DNA of 33,549 nucleotides from Planctomycetota bacterium (GTDB taxonomy: Bacteria > Planctomycetota > Phycisphaerae > Tepidisphaerales > Tepidisphaeraceae): assembly GCA_039182125.1 (NCBI GenBank), contig JBCDCH010000046.1:1-33549 (forward strand), in the 5' to 3' direction. Positions 1-10,600 of the stretch are shown here, in pieces. The notes beneath the pieces were generated by a model, which was not told the DNA's origin, did no database searches, and was given only the letters and a program-made list of their open reading frames with translations. Position 1 is the first letter of the stretch. Every line of letters begins with the position of its first letter. A program made the translations under genes and the position numbers.

Positions 1-662
1 AGTCATCGGTCGATTTCCCTAGTTGTTTATTTTAAATTTTACAAAGGGGACCGTTTGGAGAGCCGCAAGAGTCTCATTTGATTCACAGCGCATTACAATA
101 GATAAGCTACTGGAGCTCCTTGAATCAAAAAAATAAAAATCTAGTCGAATTGACGCGTCGTTTTATCATGGCGAGGCATATGTGGATCGAAATAATATTT
201 ACCGATGTTGGTGCGGATATCATAAAAAGATCGACAGGTCGATATAATTGGCCTCAGGCTTATAATCATCGATATCAATGTGCCGAGCGGACTTCAAGCC
301 GCTGAAAGGAATTCATGATCGAGAAAAAGTGCAGGCTATCTGAAATCTCGGGATCATCACGTCGCTATTCATATAAAATGGTATCGATACTCTGCTTTCC
401 CTAACTAATCTGTTACGCGAACATAGCGCGGCATTCACACTCAAAGCGGATGGCGAGACCCTTCCTTATCGCCTGCTATTTGCCGTGGCGCCTTGCCTCA
501 TGGCAAACACATCTATGTCGAAAACGCGATTTTTGACAAGGCCGTTGTTCGCGCGATTTTGGCTTGCCTTAATACTCGGCAGGGGAGCGACCTGTGTGAT
601 GTCTTCCAATTGGTCTACACTAGATTTGGGGTGAAAGATCGTGAAGATGGCTTGTTTATAGA
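1..662. other. AT-rich stretch without a recognisable gene
   Basis: The first ~430 bases are clearly AT-rich, unlike the GC-rich DNA from about 666 onward. Short open frames exist (for example 120-305 on plus and 466-666 on minus), but none has a recognisable family motif or a convincing ribosome binding site. The composition step coincides with the point where the yifB reading frame is broken, so this may be foreign DNA, a rearrangement, or an assembly join at a contig edge. I see no tRNA, insertion-sequence terminal repeat or CRISPR here. Confidence 0.5.
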
Positions 663-1337
663 TCACATCATGAGGGCGTTGTGCGCGCCCGCGGCGGCGA
701 TGGTCAGCGCCCGCTTAGCGCCCTCCTGTCCGCGGATGTCCGCGAAGTCCGGCAGCGTCTCATCCGGCGCCACCGCCGACGGGTCGAACGTCGCCGGCGG
801 CACCGGCTCGATCGGGTGGTCGCCGCTGAGGTGGCCCACCACCGCCGCCAGCGAGTCCACCGGGAACACGTCGATCCCCGGCACCGCCGAGGCCTCCGCG
901 GCGTTCGGGATCGGCACCACCACGCCCGTCGAGCCTTCCCGCTGGGCCAGCAGCGCGAGGTTGATCACCCCCGACACCGGACGCACCCGGCCGTCCAACG
1001 CCAGCTCGCCCGCGAAACGAAGCGTGCGGTGCGTGTCGGTCTGGATCGTACGTTGGGCCAGCAGCAGCGCTACGGCGATGGGCAGGTCGTAACGCGGGCC
1101 CGACTTGGGCTGGTCCGCCGGGGCCAGGTTGATGGTGATCCGACCCGCGGGCATCGTGAACCCCGAGTTCACGACCGCCGACTGCACGCGTTCGATGGAT
1201 TCCTTGACCGCGGCGTCGGGCAAACCGACAACGACCGGCCTGGACGGGAACTCGCCCGCGTCGGCGAGGTCCAACTCGACCTCGCAGTCCCCGGGCTCGA
1301 TGCCGTGCAACACGAAGCTGTGCACCTGGGCGAGCAT
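663..1337 (-). pseudogene. yifB: Truncated YifB/ComM-family Mg-chelatase-like ATPase (N-terminal part)
   Basis: The 224-residue product matches the N-terminal part of YifB/ComM proteins, AAA+ ATPases of about 500 residues; ComM is a helicase promoting branch migration during natural transformation. Family features visible are the start MLAQVHSFVLHGIEP, the region GLPDAAVKESIERV, ITINLAPADQPKSG and LRFAGELALDG in the ChlI-like domain (about 1-175), then FADIRGQEGAKRALTIAAAG, which opens the ATPase domain. The frame ends at ...GAHNALMM and stop, exactly where the family continues into the Walker A loop (GPPGxGKT). The ATP-binding core and C-terminal domain are therefore missing and the product should not be a working ATPase. 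The DNA beyond the stop is AT-rich and shows no continuation in another frame. It is divergent from the giant gene starting at 1623. Confidence 0.85.
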
Positions 1338-1622
1338 CAGCCGACTCTAACCGGTCGGACGGCGACGGTCGCGAGCCGGAGCAAGGCGCTGATCGAAACG
1401 GCGCTCATCAGCGGAGCGCGGCTCGAGACAAGCCGGGACGGTTTGGTTGAGCTTGATCAGAAGCCGAACGCTCCGCGCGCGGTTCAAAAAGTACGAATCT
1501 TCCACGAGAAGTCGCCGATCCGCTTGTGCCATTTGCGGGCCGCAGTAGACTCAACACGGCTGTGTCTTCTGAACATTGATTTCGTTCGGGTTCATATTAA
1601 TTCCTCCGCACGGGGAACCGCA
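1338..1622. other. Intergenic region between truncated yifB and giant surface-protein gene
   Basis: These 285 bases separate two divergent genes and presumably hold both promoters. Open frames across it (one on plus is continuous with the giant gene, one on minus at 1347-1532) lack family motifs and are not credible genes. A run of G just before 1623 (GGGG at about 1613) may be a weak ribosome binding site. I could not place -35/-10 boxes with confidence. Confidence 0.4.
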
Positions 1623-4600
1623 ATGCCTCAGTGGTGTATTTGGCTTTGTCGTTGGGCGTCGTTGCACGCGCGTAAAGAAGCGATTCGTGATCATCGGCGG
1701 TACGCCTACCCCGGCTTGGCGGTTTCGCGGCGACAGGCTTCGGTCGAGCCGCTCGAGCCCAGGCACCTGCTTAGTGCCAGCCCCCACCATTCCTTGAAAG
1801 GCCTCGACGATCGACGTTCATCGGACGACCTGCTCGCGCTCGAAGCCTCGGCGGCGCCGGATACGGAGGCCGTCGGCTTGGACGACGCCTACGCCGCGCA
1901 GCCCCGATTCGAGGTTTCGCCCCCGCCGGCGCCTCTCGCCAATACGGCCGAAGATCGAACCCTCTCCGTTTCCGAGATCAGCGTCCTGCGCAACGGCTTG
2001 GGACAACTGACCGATGCGATCGCAACCAGCGTGAGTCAACTTCAAGACTTAGATCAAGTGGTCGAGTTCTTGGAGAGCCAAGGCGTCGATGATTCAGAGA
2101 TCAGCCCGGCTACGGTCAGCGGCTTCTTAGGCGAACTACACGATCAGATCGATACGCAACTCATCACGCCGTTGCAGCAGTACCTCGACGCGAACGCCGG
2201 GTCGGGCACGCTGACGGTTCAGGGCGTGGTCAACTATCTCAACGCCACGATCGCGGCCTGGGTCGAGGGCGAGATCGAGCAACTCAACGCCGAACTCGAA
2301 GAAACGGGCGTCCGGCTGCGAGCTCCGGCGGACGCGTTTATCACGGACGGTCGGATCGAGTTTGGTCTGGATTTCCAGTTCCAACGCGCGTCCCGTTGGG
2401 ATATTCAAAGCGATTTGCTCGCCGACAACCTCGAAAACGTCGGCTTGGACCTCGACCTAAACGCGACCGTGGACGCCTTCGCCGCCGTCGACTTCAAGCT
2501 CAGCTTTGGGGTGGAAACAGACCCAACTTTCGGCTTCCCCAGATTCTTTGGACAGATCGATGAGCCCATCGACTTGGCAATCGGCGCCGGGATCAACGAT
2601 GGGGATTTTGTCGCGCGGGTCGGGATTTTTGACGTCGGCCTCAGCGACGCTTCGGCCGACTTCGCGCTGCGGGCGCAGATCATCCCGGACAGCGACTCGG
2701 CGGACAGCGTCGTCGATGCTTCGCTCGAGATCCTCGAAGAACGGCTCGCCTTCCGCCTCCCGCTATTCCTCCAGATCGGCACCTGGACCCTGCCCGATCC
2801 GCCGGCGCTGACCCTGACGGTCGAGAACCTGCTGACTAATCCGCAGCCGTCCATCGAATACGAAGGGAATCTGGAAGGCCTGCAGCAGTTCAGGACCGTG
2901 TCGGCCGACGGAGTGATCGATCTGTTCCAGAGCGTCGGCTCGTGGCTGGTGCGTTCGGCGGGCGAGTCGTTGGGGGTTGACTTGGCGATCGCCGACGTGA
3001 ACCTCAGCGATTACGCCGTGGTCGGCGCGATCATCAATCACGTGATCCTGCCCAACCTGCGGGACGACGCGGGCAACCCCCGGTTTGAAACCGTTGACGA
3101 CCTGCTGAACCTCATCGACGACTTCGACGCGTCTAGCGATTTCTTGGGTTCGGTCACGCTTGATCTGGAGTACGACGAAGCGGAAAACCAGATCAACCTC
3201 GCATTTACCGCCGGCGACGCCCAATCTGACACGACCCCGCTTCGTGCGGACCTGGACCTGGGCGAGTTGCTCCTGCTCGAAGTCGGCACCGATCTGGAGA
3301 CCAGCGCGGCCTACGACGTGGCGTTCGATCTGTCGATCGACCTGCGCGGCGGTGAATCCAGCATTGTCGCCAACGGCGGCCAGCTGCCCGGCGACGCCAT
3401 CGACATCTTGCCGACCGATGGCCGCCTGTCCGCCGACGCGGTGTTCCGCATCGGGGTCGCCGGTCTGACCACCGAGGAACATCAATTCTTCGATATCACG
3501 GTTTCTCCGGATGCATCGAATACCTCGGCGGACCATTTGATTGCAGACATCAACGCGGCGATCGCCAGCGCCGGGGCCGACGCGTACGTCCGCGCGGAAC
3601 TCACCGACGACGGCCAGCTCCGGCTGGCCGATACCACCGGACGTTGGGCCGCCGGGCTGTTGGTGCTGGTGCCGGAGATCGGCCGGACGCTCGTGGGCGG
3701 CTCGGCGTTGCCCGCGGATGGTGTAACCACCGAAGAAGCGTCGTTCCTGCTGAGCACGGACGGTCAGATTTATCGAGAAATCATCGTGCCTCCGGCGGCG
3801 GATAGCCCGGCCCCGATCACGAGTCGCGCAGATTTGGTCGCCTCGATCCAGAGCGCGATTGACGCCGCCGGATTCGTCGGCCAGGTGTTCGCTTCGGTGA
3901 ACCACGAGGGCCGGCTGGTCCTGTCGTCGGCAGCCGATCAGCCGTTCGTCGTTCTCAGCGCCGGCACCGAGCCCGCAACGTACAACGACACCGGCCAGCA
4001 GATCGGTGGCATCGAAGGGATCAACCCGGCCCCGATCGGCCTGGTCGGGCACCAAGAGATCGCCGGGACCACGCCCAACGCCGCGCGGACCGAGCTGCGG
4101 TTGGCCGCGGTCAACACGCCGCGGCAGAGCTTCACCGACCGCGTCACGGTCAACGACCTTTCGGCCAGCGGCTCGGTTGTTTTATCTGCCGATCCGATCA
4201 CCGCGGACGCACGTTTGGGCTTTACCGACCTCACGGTGGTGGATGGGCTGGCCAACGCCCATGCCAGCTTCACCTTCAACCACCTCAACCCCGCCACCGG
4301 GGAACAGGAAGCCGTGCGGCTCAGCGAGCTGCTCGATGCGGTGGGCTCCGAGGGCACCGCCGCGTTCGATCTCACGTTCGATTCCGGGGCCGTGCTCGAC
4401 CTGTCCAACATCCAGTTCGCCAACTCGGAACTCGACCAGGTTCCGGGCATCCCGGGCTACCGAGTCGAGTGGGCCGATCTGACCGATCTCTCAACCCTGG
4501 TCATCACTCAGACGCAAGATTTCGACGCTTTGCGAGCCTTCGCGGGGATCACGCTCAACGAATTCATCCTGGTCCTCGACGGGGCGATCGAGTGGTTCCA

Positions 4601-7600
4601 GGAGCTCGAAAAAACCGAACTCCTCTCCGACGAACTGCCGGTCATCAACAAGAGCGTCAACGACCACATCAAGCTGTCCGAAGAGCTCTCGGAGCTCCGC
4701 GCCCACCTGATCGCGGACCCGCCCGAATCGTTCGAGAGCCTCGTCGACGAGGTCACGCGGTACGTGAAGGATCGACTGGGGATCGACGCCGAGGTCGAAA
4801 TCAAGGTGTCCACGGACGAATCGACGGGCGATCCCGCGGATCCCGACGAACCAAAGAAACACGAGTTCCGCCTGGATTGGGACGACACGTTCGAGGAGGA
4901 AGGCGAACTCGGCATCTTCCTGGATGCGGCTGTCGCCGACGGCTTGGGCCTGACCCGAGACAGCGCGATCACCGCCGAATCCGACGCCGAGCGCATCCAG
5001 ATCAAGGCCACCGCCGACGTGGACGCGACCTTTGGGGTGATCCTCCCCGAAGGCGGTCTGCCCGAGTTTTACGTCAAGGACGACGCAACCTTCAACGCTT
5101 CGGTCCTGGTCGACGCCGAGGGGCTGGACCTGGGCTTGGACTTGGGCTCTCTCCCGACGCTGTATACCAAGGACGCGATCGTCCGCATCAACGATGGTGT
5201 CGTCGAGGATGATTCGGAAGAGGGAGGCGCAGAGAACGAAAGCACGGAAGACCAAGAGGTTGAATACAAACCCCTCACGTTCAACGTCACGCTCAAGCCC
5301 GACGACGACACCACCGATGGCGGCAACGACGACGGCCGGTACGGCCTGTTCGAAGCCCTCGGACAACTCAACTTAGCGGCGAGCGGCAACGTGTACGCCG
5401 AGTTGCCGCTGTTCTTCCCGACCCCCAACGCCTCGTTGGGCGACCCGTTGGTGTTGGCCATCGACGACATCAGCAACCCCCTCGAAACCACGACGATCAC
5501 CGGGCCCAACCTCGAAGGCCTGATCGCGGCGCTCAACCTCGAAGAGGACCTCACCGAGCTCCCCGAGAGCTGGGACGAGCTGGCCCGCTACGTCGAGAAT
5601 ATCCTGGACGGCGAGGTCTTCGGGATCGACCTGCCGTTCATCGGCGACGACCTGCGTGAAGCCGCCAACTTCATGACCAACCTGCGCATCCTGACCAGCG
5701 CCGCGTTCCTGGGCGCCGACCTTTACGACGGCCAACTGCACGACGACGCGAACCTGCGCGACGAGGTCCACGACGCGCTGTGGGACGCCCTGGGCCACGA
5801 CGAGGGCGGCGCGGGCCTGATCCTCGCGCCCTTCGACACCGACGATCCGAACCCGGTGCAGCGCGAGGCCGGGACCAAGGACGACATCCTGGTCGAGCTC
5901 AGCGAAGACGAGTTGATGATCACCACGCGGATCGGGCAGACCGCCGACCTGCTGGACCTGGACGTCGATCTGGACCTCGGGCTGCCCGGCCTGGGCCTGG
6001 ACATCAACGGCGACGTCAAGGTCGAATACGGCTGGGACTTTGACCTTCAGTTCGGCGTCATCCCCGGCCTGGGCGTCTTCCTGGTCACCGACGAAAGCGA
6101 CAGCGAGCTGTCGGCCGACATCCGCGCGTACCTCCCCGGCGGCAGCGGGGACGACCCGTTCGAGGCCACCGCGACCATGGGCTTCCTCCGGGCCAAAGCG
6201 ATGGACGACCCCGACGACCCGTCGGAGTTCACCGCGGCGATCGACATAGACCTCCACGACCTGGACGGCGACGGCAGGCTCACGCTCGCCGAGGCCACCT
6301 ACACCGGGTCGCGGGCCCCCAACCGGATCGTCGACTTCACGATCAACGCCGAGTTGGACGCCAACCTCAAGATCGTCGCCGACACCACCGTGGCCGGCCT
6401 GCCCGCGATCGAGTTCGACGTCCTCGTCGATTGGGTGTTCGCGCCCGACGCCGACGCCAGTGAGGCGGAACGCGAAGCGGCCAGCCGCATCGGCAACGTC
6501 CCCGAGGTGCGGCTCGAGAACATCGTGATCGACCTGAGCGCGACCCTCGGCACCTACGTCGGCCCGATCCTCGCAAAAATCGACCGCGTCATCGACCCGG
6601 TCCGGCCCGCGCTCGACGCGCTCCAGGACCCGATCCCCGTCCTCTCCGACCTGCTCGACCGGGATATCAACTTCATCGACCTGGCCCGCATCTTCGGCTA
6701 CGAGGAGACCGCCGACTTCATCGACGTCGCTTCCCAGATCGCGAGCCTCGTCAGCGACGCCGCCTTGGTCTCCAACGGCGGGCACGAGTTCAAGGTTCCG
6801 ATCGGCACCTTCAGCACGCTGTTCGGCGGCGGCATCAACCTCGACCTGCGCAGCCCCGAGAACGACCTCTCCGATCTGAGCCCCGAAGACATCCTCCAGT
6901 TCTTCGTGCCCAGCGGAGAACCCGTCTCCTTCGACGACCCGTCCCCGGTCAGCGCCTACTTCAACCGTATCGACAACGTCGGGCTCGCGCTGCCGCTGAT
7001 CGACAACCCCGCCCTGGCCTTCAACCTCCTGCTCGGCCAGGACATCCCCCTGCTGACTTGGGACTGGCCCGCGTTCGAGCTCCGCTACGACCTCGACCCG
7101 TATCCCGTCTACCCGATCATCCCGCCGTTCCTCTTCGGCGGCCTCCAGAGCGGCATCGCCGCCGGCATCGACCTGGGCTTCGGCTACGACACCCGCGGCT
7201 ACCGGCAGTTCCAGGAGACCGGCCGCGAAGACCAACTGCTCAACGGCTTCTACATCTCCGACACCGCCAACGCCGATGGCACCGGGCCCGACGTCAGCGA
7301 GGCCTACCTCTCCGCCTACGTGGCCGCCGTCGCCGAGTTCAACCTCTTCTCCGTCTTCCGCGCCGGCATCCGCGGCGGCTTGTTCGCCAACTTCGGCCTG
7401 AACCTCAACGACACCGACAACAACGGCGTCGTCTACATCGACGAATTCATCGACCTGATCGACAATGGCGGCCTCTTCCACACCTTCGGCTACGAGGGCG
7501 AGCTCGGCGGCTTCGTCGACGCTTACGTCACCATCGACCTGGGCATCTTCAAGAAGACCTGGCGCTTCGACATCGCCGAGGTCGTGTTCCTGGAGTTCGA

Positions 7601-10600
7601 AGAGGTCGCCGGCGTCGACGACCGCCCGACGATTACCGACCGCTTCACCGGCAACGGCACCCGCGAAACCGCCGAAAACCTCGGCCTCGCCCCGGGCCTG
7701 CACCTCACCGGCACCGCCATCCGCAGCGCCGCCGAGCAGGACTGGTACCGCTTCGAACTCGCCGACGCCGAGCACCTCAGCGTCTTCGTCACCGCCCGCG
7801 GGGGCCCCGCCCCCGACCTGTCGCTCTACGACGCCAACGGCGACCTGATCTCGCGTCAGCCCGGCGAATTCGCCGACGGCTTCCTCGAGGCCACCCTCCC
7901 CGCCGGCGAATACTTCCTCCACCTCGCGTCCCACGGCCCGGTGGCCTACGACCTCGAGATCGTCCCCCACCACCGCAGCGAAACCAACGTCTATTACGTC
8001 GCCGCCCCCGACGACAACGACCTCACCGACAACCTCCGCACCACCGCCGCGGGCCGCCTCGACCACGACGGCCGCACCGCCGATACGCCCCTGCCTTCCA
8101 TCCAGGCCGTCCTCGATCGGTACAACCTCAACGACGACGACATGATCGTCGTTGAAGTCGGCGAATACTTTGGTGGCACCACGATTGGGTCCGACGACAG
8201 CGGCGTCACGATCGCAGGATCGCGGCAAGAAACCGTGGTAGGAGGGCGAGCCACGCCAGTTAACAGCAGCCAATGGCTAATTGAGGGCGTGCCGCACGCA
8301 TTTATCGTTGACGATGCGGCCGATGTGACTCTCACGGATTTTAATATTGTTTATGCTTCTGTTGGCGTTGACGCAGAATCTGAGTCTCGCGGCTTGACGG
8401 TCAGTAACATTGTGTTTGGATCGCCAGATAGGGTCGGCAATGGATACGACAGTAGTGTTCCGCATATCAGCATCAAAACGTCGGCTGAAGATGGCAGGTT
8501 CACGGGTAATGTGAAAATTGATGGTGGATTCCATCCGGCCTTTATTACCGGCTTCGGGATTCACGGGTCGGTTATCGACAATAATCAGATTTATGGCGCC
8601 TGGGCTCACGCCGTTCAGATTCCGAATTCGCACAATGTGTCGATTGTGAACAACCATATAGAAAATGCCGGCGGGAGCGGCAACGGCGTAATCAACACAG
8701 GCTTCTTGGGCGGCGGTTTGACCACGTCTAAAAATACGGTCATCGCGAACAACTACTTTAAATATGCCTATGTTCCAATCTCAGGGACTCATAAAAACGT
8801 CCATATATACGGAAACGTTTTTGAAAGCTATAGCGTTAGTTTAAGTAGTGATTCTTCTGGTTGGGTCGGTGTCCGTGACGCAGCGTCTGGCGAGACACCC
8901 AATGTCTTTATGGATTCCATATCTTCTTCTACGCGATTGAGTGTTGTCGGGGATATTGTTGTAGCGGGCAATCTCTTCCCGGCTTCTGATTCTTCAAGTA
9001 TTGATGTGCCCCTGATCAGTCTTTCCGATGGTGCGACACTACGCGATACGCAGATCATCGGCGCGGGCTTTGCGGTCGAAGCGCAGGATGCCCATCTGGA
9101 AAACAACTACATCCGGGGTACCGGCGTTGGTACCGGTGTCTCCGTGTCTGGTGATTCGTCAGTGGTTGGCAACCGCATCGAGCAACTCGACGTAGGCATC
9201 CACGCTACGGGCGGGACCATCGTGTCGAACAACATTGTGTTTGGCAACCAGACGGGCCTAGACCTTGTTGCTTACAGCAATTCTGGTTCGGATGAGCTGA
9301 TCGCATCGAACAATATTGTTTACGGAAACTCGACCGTTGGCATTCAACTCTATGCCGACAATCGACGCACCCCGGAGAGGAAAGCGGTCGTTGCCCACAA
9401 CACGGTTTCCGGCTCGGACGCCCCGGCCATCCGCATCGAGAGCGACGATGTCGGCGACCTCGTCAACATCGAAGTCCTGAACAACATTTTTGTGTCTCAA
9501 AATTCGGAGGCATTGATTCTGGCCGACACGATCCCACTGCCGACCGGCAATGCAGAGCCTTTTGTCAGTGACCGCAACGTTTTCTATGTCGACGGCGCCG
9601 CGGGCGTGATCCGATATCAAGATCAATCGGGCATGTCTCTTGCGGACTGGCATACGGCTACCGGACTCGATGGCGGCAGTGTCACGGGTGATCCGCAGTT
9701 CGTGGATGTGCTTGGCCCGGACGGCGTGCCCGGATTTAATTTAGACGGTGAATCCGACGACGACTTCCGGCTCCTGCCCGGTTCGCCGGCGATCAACATC
9801 GGCGGCGGCTCATCGGCGGTGCCGACGGACATCGACGGCAAACCGCGCGACGCGACGCCGGACGCGGGGGCTTACGAGGGCGACGATACGCCCGCGGCGG
9901 TGGCCACGGCGACCGGGCCGGAGGTCACGTCTGAACAGCGGTATTACGGCTTCTACTACCTGACGCTGACGCTGGAGAACGGAGATCTCGAGAAATGGGA
10001 GATCGACTGGGGCGACGGCACGGGCTTGCAGGAGTTCGTCACGGCGAATCCCAATGCGTTCGTCGGCCACCAATACACGGACGGCGACGGAAGCGCGGTC
10101 ACCATCCAAGCCACCGCGGTGCTGACCAACGGACTGCGAGTAGAGGCTGACCCGCACGTCCTGACCGTGAACAATATCGCGCCGTATCTGCACATCAGTC
10201 TTTCTGGCGTCGAAACCAGCGGCGGCATCTCGACGGCCACGACCGCGGACGAGGTCGGGTTCCGGGGTACGGTGGGCTTCGACCCGGGCGAGGACACCGT
10301 GACCAATTGGACGGTGAACTGGGGCGACGGCGAACAAACGAGCGTCGACGGCGCTTCGGCCAATCTGTCTCACACGTACAGCGCCCCGGGCACCTACACG
10401 ATCAGTGGTACGGCCACGGACGAAGACGGCACGTACGCGTTTTCTTCCCAGACGGTCGTGATCGAGCAAGCCATTATTGCCACGGCCACCGGGCCCGCCA
10501 CGCACAACGAGAACCGCTACGGCTTTGCCCCGTACCGTTTGAACCTGTCGCTCGAACACGCCGAACTCGCCGGTTGGCGGATCGACTGGGGTGACGGCAC

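Noticed and set aside
681-1622. Upstream 314-codon extension of the giant gene
   Set aside because: It overlaps the recognisable yifB gene on the other strand and reads as Arg/His-rich shadow sequence; the LEPR-XLL motif is placed properly only with the start at 1623.
5373-8273. 966-residue minus-strand open frame
   Set aside because: It is the exact antisense of a GC-rich, G/C-ending-codon region of the giant gene; its translation is Val/Glu/Gly/Asp-rich without motifs, as expected for a shadow frame.
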